Source: Ephemerocybe angulata (taxonomy: Eukaryota > Basidiomycota > Agaricomycetes > Agaricales > Psathyrellaceae). Taken from it: a stretch of DNA of 27,935 nucleotides. Both the position numbers and the translations under genes were made by a program. The DNA is taken from NCBI GenBank assembly GCA_013368325.1, contig JAACJK010000030.1:1-27935 (forward strand). The letters are read 5' to 3'. Shown piece after piece: positions 10,086 through 19,154 of the stretch. The first letter of the stretch is position 1. The number at the start of each line of letters is the position of its first letter. The notes beneath the pieces were generated by a model, which worked only from the letters and a program-made list of their open reading frames with translations, had not been told where the DNA came from and made no database searches.

Positions 10086-11079
10086 GTGCGTGTGGACCAT
10101 CATCCGGTTTGTCGGTTATCTGCGTTCATCAATACTGACACCTACACTGTCGGTGAAGAGAAGGAAATATGGGCGGCTATCAAGCTGTACGAAGTGGCCC
10201 GAAGAACGCCGTCCATGCGACACTGGATCTTCAGTAACCTAGACTATGGAAGCAAGGTACGTACTTTACTACCCTCTACCGCGCTTCAGCCCCTAAAGCA
10301 CCTCCTACAGCTAACTGGGTTCGACCCCGTGTACAAGACGGAGCACCACGACTCTAAAGGCATCGTGAACGACTGGCTCAAATCACAGCCCTCCTACCTC
10401 GGCGAAAAACTAACATGGACATCGCTCACCTCCAGCGTCTATATGGAAATGCTCAACTCAGTGCGTGCATTCTCCATCTTTAATATATCTCTACACATGC
10501 CGACGCCTCGACCATCTAATCATCCAGCCCCTCTGCGGTCCACTGAACATCCGCCGTGACGGAACACACATCTTTGCCTCACCCATCGGCGACGGCCATA
10601 TCCCTATGATCGCGCTCGCCGACCTCGCCTGGTGGGTCCGCTACATCCTCAACAACCGCACCAAGACCTCCGGCCGAGAACTCCGCGTCGCAAGCGACTG
10701 GGTCAGCTGGGACTACCTCGTCTCCACATTCCAAGACGTCACAGGAGAGCAAGCTCTCTTCCACAGACTAACCCTCGACGAATGGTTCGACTGCTTGGAC
10801 GGTCATGACAGGCCGGTTGCGAACGAGAAGGGGCTAGGTGATGGTTCAACAACGATAAGAGAGAGCTTCAGTGGATTCTGGTGCTTGTGGAGGGACGATA
10901 TCGTCAAAAGAGATTTTGACTGGATACGCAGAATTCACCCGAAAACGCTCACCCTCGCGGACTGGATGGAGAAGACGTCATACAACGGAAAGCCGAGCCT
11001 TGTCAGTATCCCTTTGAAGAACGCGGAGGACGGGAAGGGGCGTATCCTTCCCAACAAATCTGTAACCTCATTTCTGTGA
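10086..11079 (+). pseudogene. NmrA-like NAD(P)-binding family protein, N-terminal Rossmann part missing
   Basis: Coding exons 10086-10256, 10311-10460 and 10528-11079 join through GT-AG introns of 54 and 67 nt. The protein reads FINTDTYTVGEEKEIWAAIK, then MRHWIFSNLDYGSK, VYKTEHHDSKGIVNDWLK, LTWTSLTSSVYMEMLN, FASPIGDGHIPMIALADLAWW, and ends with FSGFWCLWRDDIVKRDFDWIR...LADWMEK and a stop. These blocks follow the order I know from fungal NmrA-like proteins (atypical short-chain dehydrogenase fold; redox-sensing regulators or oxidoreductases). The family begins with a glycine-rich nucleotide-binding strand about 80-100 residues before this point. Nothing like it is found upstream, and an in-frame TAG sits at 10083-10085. 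The gene is thus 5'-truncated just downstream of the repeat array and KDZ element. The remaining body is open to its natural end, so loss is recent or the fragment is still expressed from a new start. Confidence 0.82.
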
Positions 11080-11703
11080 TCGCCTCAATGATGAATTGAG
11101 CAATAGTGAAACGGGTTTGTGATTATGGTGGATGGTGAGGGAGAAGGCTACTGTAGGTAGGATACGTCGTAATCTACACGAGAGCTACAACAAGCTCAAG
11201 TGTTCTACGGGTATACGAAACGACGAGTGTACATGATAGAAATAGAAGTTGAATAATGATAGGAGAATAGGGATGCATAGGGCGAATGCGCTTAGAATGA
11301 TGGTAGATAGGATGAACTAGGATGGTTTGATAGAATAGAAATGATTGTGCATGCGAACGAAGATTCGAAGAAGGGGAGAGTGGACAGAACAAATGGATAA
11401 GATCGGAAGCAACTGGGGTCAGATAATGACCTGACCGTTCTAGATGGTCAAACGGAGAGGGAAACGAAGCGAAGGAAGGAAAGGCGTTGAATGGATAGTA
11501 AAGGTACCCCATATGAACTGCTCTGGGGAGATGGAAAAAAAGAGAAGAGAACGAAGTCGCGAAAGGAAAATGGAAGGAAAAGAATATGTGCACTCAGACA
11601 TAACACCCTTCCTGGGGTGAGGCTGCCACCATGACCACCGCTGTTCTTCAAAGTGTTTGGGGTGAAGTTGCACCACCGAGCCTTGAGCTTGGACCTGGCG
11701 GCT
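11080..11703. other. Convergent 3' region, no supported gene
   Basis: About 620 bp between the ends of the NmrA remnant (+) and the cyclin gene (-). The plus strand is strongly purine-rich (runs of gaatag, gatag, gaagg), so minus-strand transcripts would be pyrimidine-rich; this may be the cyclin 3' UTR. The open minus-strand frames here are low-complexity F/S/P/L and not convincing. Confidence 0.45.
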
Positions 11704-13780
11704 CTAAACTTGGGTCTTCAATCCTCCCCACATACGACTCAGGAATCCTCCGGTAGATCGAGATGCGCCGCTACTTCCAGAGCTAGAAGTTGCCATCTCC
11801 TTCGCTAAGGTACTAGAAGCACCAACCGTTCCGGATCGTGTCCGTCGCGTTGGAGTGGTATCATCTCCCGAAGCAGGATTGAAAGTTCTAGACGACGAGG
11901 CGGAGATTGATGAGGAGAAGCCGTGCTCTTGAGTTGACGAGCTAAGAAGATTGGCCGTGGACGACGAAGCCGGAGGAGCGGGATAGGTCGAAGAGCAGGC
12001 TGAGAGATGAGGCATCGTTAGACTAGTGTTCATGCCAGATGCGTGGTCAAGACTAGCTTGAGCTTTGGCGAGATGCTCCGCACGGGCGGCAGCAGCGGCG
12101 AGGTTGTGGCGCTTGAGAGGCGTCCTCTGAGCATCGTTGAGGTGTCCCACAAGAACCTTCTGAACGGGTTCCCCTGCTTTCCTCGACCGAGCAGTTCGGT
12201 TCGTCAGCGGCTTGATGGTGGTGTTCCTGCTGAGCCCTGTTGATGACCTCAGAGGCCCGAGCAGCAAATGCACCTTCTCCTTCTCCCCTTCTGCCTGATA
12301 CAGCTCCTGAGATATATCCTGAGCGAAACCCGTAGACATTCCTGACCCAGATGTGGACGCAGCCACCCTGACACGAAGGTCTCGCGATCTTTCGTCCTTA
12401 TCCTCGTCGCTGAACCACTCGTCTGAAGAACTAGAGGATGAGGAATCGGTATTGTCGGAGACCAGTGCAGTCATTTCGTGAGGGACAGCATCCGAAGATC
12501 CAGTGATCGGTGCTGATGAGTTGGTTGAAAGAGCAGTATACTGGTACATCTGGGGAGGGTTTGGGGCCGGAGGAGGTACGGAGGCCGCCGAAGACGAGGA
12601 CGAGGACGAGGTCGAACTCGAAGAAGACAAATGAGCCGTCGACAAGCGCCGGGCGATGACCCTGACAGCGTTCGTTAAGACAGAAGCAGCCGTGGAAGCA
12701 GTGGATCCCGCAGCCGACGTTGAAGAGGTAGCAGTCGTTTGGGCAAGCAGAGGCCTTTGTTGCTCTTCGGCGATCTTCTTGTCAGCGGCGGCAGAGGGGG
12801 GAGGGGTAAGCAACGATTTCTTCTCCGACTCACGGTCGACTGCAACCTGCAATTTCGCTTGGGCTTGAGCTCGAGCTCGGCCAGCCTTAGAGACCCTGTC
12901 GACAGCTTCCGCTCTAGTTGCACCAGGGTTTTCAGGCATTTGTGCAAGAAATGGCCTAAAGACCTGGAGAACTTCGACTTCGTCGAATCGGAGGTTGTAG
13001 TCGAGAAGATAGAGCAATTGTTTTTCCATGAGATTGACCTCGGCAACGTCGAAGAGGACAGCATAGGTGGCCCAGTGGATATTCTTTGGCGAGGAGTCAT
13101 TCAAGTATTTCGCCGTAACTATGAGCGTGGCGAGAAACACTCGATGGCGGGTACACGGCATCCCTTAAGCCAAAACGCGTTTAGCGAGATTAGCGCATGC
13201 AGACGAAACTCAAATGCGCACCTTTCGCCATAGTGGGCAACTTATTCCTCAATCTTTCGAGGTAGACAAGGGTGGTTAAAAGAGTTCCAACCTGTACGTT
13301 CGAATGCTTGACAAGGCGTAGGATGAAGTTGTTTAACGTAATGAGCGGCGCGCCAGTAGTCGGCGATACTGCATTATTAGAGTTGGAAGGCTTTGATGAT
13401 TCGCTTGTAACCTGCACGCGTCCCTGGGCGTCCTTGAATGTAACCTTGGGTCGATGAGGGGTATTAGGCGGGGTAGGAATGGCGGCCTCAGAGGCTGGGT
13501 TGGGACTTGGCGACCCGCTGGATGACGCATCCCCGTTTCCGGTTGGCTGTCCTGGTTCCGGTTCCCCCTCTATCCGAATGACGGCGGCGGCTTTCCGGGC
13601 GATGTATTCTATCATCTCCATCGTCACTCGCCTTCCGACGAGGTGTACGAGCCGATTATCATGGGCGGATATGGGAAGAAGCGAGGCTGGGTGCCTCCGT
13701 TCGAAAGGGGGAGGCGGGGCGGGGGGCTTTAAGGGTGCAGCTGGTTCTTCAACAACGGCGATGAGCGGGGAAGAAGACAT
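11704..13780 (-). CDS. Pho80/PCL-type cyclin with long serine-rich tail
   Basis: Two exons (13780-13222 and 13163-11704) join through a 58-nt GT-AG intron and encode 672 residues. The cyclin fold is recognised by HDNRLVHLVGRRVTMEMIEYIA (40-61), LITLNNFILRLVKHSNVQVG (146-165), YLERLRNKLPTMAKGMPCTRHR (173-193), AKYLNDSSPKNIHWA (204-218) and the LLDYNLRFDEVE end (~239-250). PCL cyclins bind a Pho85-type kinase and act in cell-cycle entry, polarity or nutrient signalling. Two odd points: a ~75-residue disordered Ser/Pro/Asn insert (about 71-145) splits the first helix from the rest, and ~400 residues of low-complexity Ser/Ala/Thr-rich sequence follow, including an acidic serine patch (SDEWFSDEDKDERSRD) that may be phosphorylated (inference). 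The ATG chosen is the first in frame. It is divergent to ERG2. Confidence 0.9.
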
Positions 13781-14464
13781 CAAGGGCGGGTGTCTCCAAC
13801 AGGCAATTCTAGTCGATGGTGGTTCAGACCGTCCTTCTAAATCTAGGGAAGGAGAAGTGGGATAGTAGGAGTGTGGCGGGCGAGCAGCAATGGTATCCAG
13901 AGGTCTGGATGGGGTCTCTGTCCCGCGGGACGGGGAGGAGGTCGAGAATGGAGCACTAGCGCAGGAGCTCTGAAGCGTTACAGAAAGGGATTAGGATTTG
14001 GAGAGGAGAAAGGATATATGATTCCAGCCTACCGGGCGTGGTTTTGTACTGGTCGATCATCGAAAGGAGGTTGGAATATAGAGACAAACAAGATTCGATC
14101 GTCCATGCCGTGTTCATACCTTTGTCATGACATGGAATATAGCGATTCGTTAGATAGGCTTTAAATCTCAGACAAAGACTAACCTGGCGGGAGGAGGACG
14201 TCGTGGTTAGTAGAAGAAATGATGGACGCGTGCCCGTAAATTGCTTTCAATTAGGGGCTTGGGACCCAGGCGGCAAAAGCGCCCGACGCACGTGAGTTTG
14301 ATTCGTAGAATTAGACGCCGGGGCACGTGATCGCGTAACAGGAAATCGTACGACGGGAACTTTTTCTCAGAGTCTCAGAGAAGGACGGAATCAAAACAAA
14401 TTGGTGTTGGCAGACTTGTTCTCGTTCCACTACCATCCCGCCTATTCTCCCATCCTTCTTGGCC
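13781..14464. promoter_or_regulatory. Shared cyclin/ERG2 divergent promoter region with two CACGTG boxes
   Basis: The ~680-bp gap between the two start codons contains perfect CACGTG palindromes at 14289-14294 and 14324-14329, 35 bp apart, which is 136-176 bp before the ERG2 start. CACGTG is the E-box core bound by bHLH factors (Pho4- or SREBP-class in fungi). Whether they act here is inference. No gene is supported in the gap. Confidence 0.5.
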
Positions 14465-15293
14465 ATGGTCTCCTCCAAGAAGTCGCCCACGACACCCGCT
14501 ACGAAGTCAGCGCAGTCTGCAGGGAGCTGCATCATGCGCTGGGTAACGCGCTTAACCGTTCTCGGCGTCTTTATTGCCCTCGCTGGCTACCTCGATGCTA
14601 TTAAGGCACGTATGGCAGAAAGCTCTTTCTTCTCATTGAGCCTAACGTCTATTCTAGGATCGGTGGTATGTCTTCGAGCCCAAAGCCCTGCACGAGCTGG
14701 CTCAATCCGCCATTGCCGCCAACCCTGACGACACCTCTGGAATGATTAACTATATCGTCAAAAACCTCACAGAAACATACCCTGTCACCCAAATCCGACT
14801 CAATCCCGACGTGAACGAATGGATGTTCAACAACGCTGGCGGAGCTATGGGCGCTATGTACATCATCCATGCCAGCATTACAGAGTACCTCATCATCTTC
14901 GGAACTCCTCTGGGCACAGAGGGCCACACCGGCTTGCACACAGCCGACGACTACTTCCATATCCTCGTTGGAGAGCAGTGGGCGTTCGCACCTGGTGCTT
15001 TGGAGCTCGAGAGATACCCTGCCGGTTCCGTGCACGTCCTCCCTCGGTTCACCGCCAAGCAGTACAAGATGCACGAAGGCTGCTTTGCTCTTGAGTATGC
15101 CCGAGGTACGCTTGCGTTTTCCATCATGCCTCTTGTAATATAGACTAAAGATGTTTTAGGATGGATCCCTCTCATGCTGCCTTTCGGTTTCGCTGACACT
15201 GTCACGTCGACCCTCGATTTACCTACCTTTGGCCGAACCGCTTGGATCACTGGAAGAGAAATGCTCTACAATCTTCTCATTGGAAAGATCTAA
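14465..15293 (+). CDS. ERG2: C-8 sterol isomerase (ERG2 / sigma-1 receptor family)
   Basis: Exons 14465-14605, 14658-15105 and 15160-15293 encode 240 residues. The enzyme moves the sterol B-ring double bond from C8 to C7 in late ergosterol synthesis, in the ER membrane. After a short basic N-terminus comes one membrane segment (~26-44), then [16 protein letters not shown]. The family core follows: [85 protein letters not shown] and [16 protein letters not shown]. The conserved His and Glu residues around [15 protein letters not shown] are present. Length and C-terminus ([12 protein letters not shown]) match fungal ERG2. The first intron begins with GC rather than GT; only that site restores the conserved ...LDAIK/DRWYVF junction. 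It converges on the transporter gene 278 bp away and is divergent from the cyclin. Confidence 0.97.
14606..14657 (+). other. ERG2: GC-AG intron 1 of ERG2
   Basis: The 52-nt intron reads AAG/GCACGT at its 5' end and ATTCTAG at its 3' end. The nearby GT (at 14610) would put the next exon out of frame. GC-AG introns are a known minor class spliced by the major spliceosome. Confidence 0.75.
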
Positions 15294-15571
15294 TTATGAT
15301 TTATGCCCGATATTTATACCATTTACGAATCCTAGACTAATGCTAAGCATGATGGTTAACGAGTTGCTACTGCCAAGACGGCAGATCCTGAGTATTCCGT
15401 TGGACATCCTTGCTTCGAAGAGAGCGTCGGGACCTCAGAAAGTAGAGAAGGTACTGTTACATACAAGAGTAAACGATCCTACTATATAGTTTGTTCAGGT
15501 CCAAGCCACAAAGCGGACAATTCTAGGCCGATAACATACAGATAGATAAAGCAGAGGTACCAAACTTCACC

Positions 15572-17029
15572 TCACTCCTTCTTCGCCTTGGGCGCCTTAG
15601 ATTTCGCAAAACCAGTCCCGAGAGTATATCCCAATGTTCCCAACAAAACCAACGCCGCCCCAGTCCACAGCATCCGTTCATCAACCTTCGGGGGCACCCT
15701 CTCCCTCGCAGCTACTTCATTCACCCCAAGCACAAGTTTCACCACATCCCCCGCCCTCTCCCACGCCCATGACCCCAACTCACTCTGCTCCACCACACTC
15801 CGCACGCCCAGGAACTCAGAAGCACGGTCCGCCAGCACCCGCCCTTTGAGGCTGATTACCAGACTGACTGCCTTGCGCACGACGAGGATGAGGGTCACGG
15901 TGAGGTTGCTCACCCGCGTTGTGAGCCTGTGCACGCCCGAGACGCATAGGAGCTGCGTGAGGGTGTTCATGAGGAGGGGGATATACGCTCTGGGGAGAGA
16001 TAGGTTGAGGTTTACGGTCTCCTTCGGTGTCCAGTCCATCGAGGATGTCGTAATCTTCACATCATCTATTTCTGGCGGCGTTGTGGCCGAATTGAAGAAA
16101 AGAATACTGTTACGCCGGAAGGTTGGGGGGATGAGGAAGTCGAGGGAGGGGAGGCTGAATGGGGGAGGGATGGTTGGGGATGACAGTCCCAGGGAGGGGA
16201 AGAGCGAGCTCAAGGTCGATGGAGGGAGTGGGACTGGAACCGACACTTCCAACCTCGGAGAGGTTTCGTTGATCGCAGTTATCTGGGACTTGATCTCTGG
16301 GAAGAGCGGTGCGAACATAGGTAGACCCAGAAAGTGGAGGTAGAACATGGACTCCCGCCATGTCTGCTCCTTCCCGGTTCCGGGTGTGGAGGGCCCGCCG
16401 TAGGTCCTGTAGGTCCACTCCTGGAGGAGACCTAGGAAGCCCGAGAAGACGAGTGCTGCGGAGAGAATTCCGATACCTGAGAGGTAGGTCCGGAGCTCAG
16501 AGGAGGCCGAGGCCTTTGAGGTAGAGGGCTGCTTTGCCGACAGTGTCGTCAGAGCCACACCGACTGTGACCAGGAATACTGAGAGGACCTGGGTAACATT
16601 GTACCTGGAGGAGAAGATTGAGCAAGTTGCCAGTGATATTTGGATGGACACGTACCTCTTCTTCGCGATTAACCAACCAAAGATCATGCTCACAACCAGA
16701 CCTCCGCTCCGAAATATGATGTGCACCGGCATGGGGATGCGGTACCCAAACGCTGCATTGTTAAGCAGCGAGATCAGGTAGAACAGGGACACCTGTCCAA
16801 GGTACGGCAGTAACGGGATTTTGCGAGGTTTCAGACGAGGTCCAAGCCACGTCCATCTGACGTGCTCAGGTAGCCCATGCAGCGCAATTATCAGGAATTG
16901 GAGAAATGTTATGAGAGACCCGAAATGTGGGTACGTCAGCGTCAGGTGTTCGAGAGTCAGGGCATTGGCACAGCAGCCTCCAAAGATGAGCGAAAGGGTA
17001 GTTGCCCAGGAGGAGAGAGCGGTAAGCAT
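15572..17029 (-). CDS. UAA-family nucleotide-sugar transporter (YEA4/SLC35B4-like, probable UDP-GlcNAc carrier)
   Basis: Two exons (17029-16656 and 16604-15572) flank a 51-nt GT-AG intron; it has no in-frame stop, but removing it restores the family motif KKRYNVTQVLSVFLVT. The 468-residue product has about ten hydrophobic segments. Family signatures: FGGCCANALTLEHL near the start, NNAAFGYRIPMPVHIIFRSGG and MIFGWLIAKKRY (~90-125), SGFLGLLQEWTYRTYG, HFLGLPMF, and TLILVVRKAVSL late. YEA4/SLC35B4 members carry UDP-GlcNAc (or UDP-xylose) into the ER or Golgi lumen, the former linked to chitin synthesis in yeast. The C-terminus KAKKE fits the KxKxx COPI retrieval signal, so ER location is likely. 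Two stretches are longer than usual: a Ser/Pro-rich loop (~235-320) and a ~55-residue segment after VRKAVSLVISL before the last membrane span. Substrate is inferred from family only. Confidence 0.92.
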   Translation of the reverse strand: MLTALSSWATTLSLIFGGCCANALTLEHLTLTYPHFGSLITFLQFLIIALHGLPEHVRWTWLGPRLKPRKIPLLPYLGQVSLFYLISLLNNAAFGYRIPMPVHIIFRSGGLVVSMIFGWLIAKKRYVSIQISLATCSIFSSRYNVTQVLSVFLVTVGVALTTLSAKQPSTSKASASSELRTYLSGIGILSAALVFSGFLGLLQEWTYRTYGGPSTPGTGKEQTWRESMFYLHFLGLPMFAPLFPEIKSQITAINETSPRLEVSVPVPLPPSTLSSLFPSLGLSSPTIPPPFSLPSLDFLIPPTFRRNSILFFNSATTPPEIDDVKITTSSMDWTPKETVNLNLSLPRAYIPLLMNTLTQLLCVSGVHRLTTRVSNLTVTLILVVRKAVSLVISLKGRVLADRASEFLGVRSVVEQSELGSWAWERAGDVVKLVLGVNEVAARERVPPKVDERMLWTGAALVLLGTLGYTLGTGFAKSKAPKAKKE

Positions 17030-17708
17030 GGTAGAAAGGTGGTGTATAGTTCAGCAATCCATGAGGTTTAAGAAGCTAAAACATAGCTCTCGACGCGCCG
17101 AGATATTGGAGTCGGAACACGTTGCCGTCGCGCCTTTAGGGGTAATTCACTTTCCCACGATTCAATTCGCGACCGGCCCGCTCCTCACAGTCGTTCCCTT
17201 TCAGGCGCTCATGTACGTTTTGACTTCCCAGGAGAAACTAGCTATTCTCGCGCTTTGCGACCTCTGGAGAGGACGAAACTCAAGACTCAGCGCAAAGGCT
17301 TGGTATTCTGTTTCAAATTGCCACGTCAGAGTGGGAGCCAACCTGGGTTTGCGAAACTCTAGTGCAGCTCTAGCCTTCTAGGCTCTCTCAACCGCTCTAC
17401 TTACTGCGGATGTACAAACACATATGCTCTAGAGGACTCTAAACAGCTGAACAGGTGGGATAACTCTCATCGAGTGGCAGCCAGCTTTACTCGGCAACAA
17501 GGCTTTGCGTCTGCTGGCTGGTGTTGCTTTGTCTGCTTTCCCTTATTGGGTCACTCGCAACTGCGACAGGGCACACAATGCATACCACTTACAGGAAGTA
17601 CCGAGCTCGAGCAAAGCGATGTTTTAACTGGTATAAATATCCCTTCTACCTTCTCCCTGCTCTTACTCCTCAAACCTTTTCACTGGGCGCTGCCAACCTC
17701 GTCCCATC
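17030..17708. promoter_or_regulatory. Divergent promoter region with TATA box before the HMG gene
   Basis: The gap separates the starts of the transporter (-) and HMG gene (+). TATAAATA lies at 17632-17639, 70 bp before the HMG ATG at 17709, a good distance for a fungal TATA promoter with a short leader. No gene is supported here; open plus-strand frames across it lack family features. Confidence 0.5.
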
Positions 17709-18623
17709 ATGCCAGCAGAGCGAACGCGCAAGGTGCCGTCTCGGGCGTCCCACCCGCTCGCTTCTACCCCGGAAATTCGTTCGACTGCATCGAACGCTGT
17801 CTTCGGTCATACTGCACCAGGGGTGCTGGACCTCCACGCCCTTCAGGTCACGGATAAGCCAAGCCTTTTTGACCTCTCGTCACTAGATTCTCCGGACACA
17901 ATCGGACTACCGGAGGGTCGGAAACGCAACGGCGATATGAAGAAACCCCCGAACCACTTCATCGTATTCCGCGCATTGGCGACCAGAAAGCTGTCAAAGG
18001 AGCAGGCTGGTAAACTTGTTATGGGAATTTCAACTGCCGTTAGCACAATCTGGAACTGCCTCACAGAAGCTGAAAAGCAACCGTTCATACGACGCGCGGG
18101 AGAGCTCAAGAATCTGCACGAAAGGGAGTGCGCTTTCAAGCGAGATGTGAAACAGGTTGAGGCCCCCTCTTCTACTCCGACAACGGACACACACGAACCC
18201 TCGTTCGATATATCTTCCTTTTGGAATCATGCTGAATCTCCTGCGGGACACTCTTCCTATCCCACTCCTTGGCTGGCCTCACACCATAATCCGGCTCAGG
18301 TGGGGATGACCCTGAGCGAAACCTGGGACTCAGGACCTCATGAAGTACCCCCACACAACACCAAAGCGACTTCATCTGATCAGCCCATGGATGAGTCTGA
18401 CGCGAAGCCTTTTGCGGATGATTCTACGAGCAGTGGGGACTCCACTGTCTATGTACCAAAAATTTTATACGGCGGGGAAGCGCCCTCTGGCGCTTCGACC
18501 TCCATGGGCGCCTACTGGTATCCGACGGAGAACTCGGCCTTCCTGTTCCCGGTCCGTACTCAAGAAGCCTCCGGCTTGAGCACCTGGGGATATGATGAGC
18601 TCATGGGATTTGAGGCGCATTAA
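17709..18623 (+). CDS. HMG-box (MATA_HMG-like) transcription factor, intronless
   Basis: A single exon encodes 304 residues. The HMG box spans about residues 77-141: it starts KKPPNHFIVFRALATRK, matching the class hallmark (R/K)PPNxFIxFR, continues with ISTAVSTIWNCLTEAEKQPF, where the family usually has (S/K)xxxxxMWxxLxxxEK, and ends RRAGELKNLHERE. Such boxes bind the minor groove and bend DNA; fungal members regulate mating and development. The N-terminal 75 residues and the ~160-residue Ser/Thr/Pro-rich tail look disordered; the tail (acidic plus aromatic, YWYP, WGYDELMGF) could be an activation domain (inference). IWNCL in place of the usual MWRSL and the absence of introns, in a neighbourhood where most genes have them, mark it as a divergent member. 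It is driven by a TATA box at 17632. Exact orthologue not assigned. Confidence 0.85.
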   Translation: MPAERTRKVPSRASHPLASTPEIRSTASNAVFGHTAPGVLDLHALQVTDKPSLFDLSSLDSPDTIGLPEGRKRNGDMKKPPNHFIVFRALATRKLSKEQAGKLVMGISTAVSTIWNCLTEAEKQPFIRRAGELKNLHERECAFKRDVKQVEAPSSTPTTDTHEPSFDISSFWNHAESPAGHSSYPTPWLASHHNPAQVGMTLSETWDSGPHEVPPHNTKATSSDQPMDESDAKPFADDSTSSGDSTVYVPKILYGGEAPSGASTSMGAYWYPTENSAFLFPVRTQEASGLSTWGYDELMGFEAH

Positions 18624-19154
18624 CATGGGAGTCTGCCTTGAGGTCTCCTTAGGTTTTACTTTGGTTTTATCGCGAACCGGTTTGGGCATTTGGAATCATG
18701 GATGATGGATATGTAGACATAATTTTTAATTGCATTAAAACTTCAGGATGACTTATAGACAAGTTTAGGTATACATCAGAGCCCAAATCTTCACATTCTG
18801 CAGCCTCAGCTGTTGGTGGAGGACACGTTTGACAAAGGTACGACGAGGAAGGTAAGACGAAGTTCCTGACCGTGTGAAAATTTCCGCCGTGAGTGATGGC
18901 GAGTCCGATCGGAGAGACCGTGACGTTGAACGTTGAGCTTGAAGTTGCTTGCTCCTCACCGACCCGGGGGTCACAACTTGTCCTCCGTGCTATTTGGTGA
19001 GCGCTGTTTACAGTGACAGTGCCATGGGTACTAAACTACTACAAGTGTTGTGGCAGGTTCTGACAAACTCACTAACAGCTATCCTCCCCGAGATCATTGG
19101 TGCCTAATTTCCAGCTGCTTTCTTCCTTCGACGTCGGACCAAGATCACCTCGCG
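18624..19154. other. Intergenic region, no supported gene
   Basis: About 530 bp between the HMG gene and the first F-box gene. An AT-rich 3' tract (18720-18742) may hold the HMG polyadenylation site. An open minus-strand frame at 18765-18974 is Arg/Ser-rich without family features. Confidence 0.4.

Noticed and set aside
11174..11676. Overlapping minus-strand frames rich in Phe/Ser/Pro/Leu
   Set aside because: They arise from pyrimidine-rich minus-strand sequence in the convergent 3' region; no conserved motif or exon structure.
16821..17381. Plus-strand frame of 186 codons across the start of the transporter
   Set aside because: It overlaps the conserved first exon of the transporter in antisense and has no recognisable domain.
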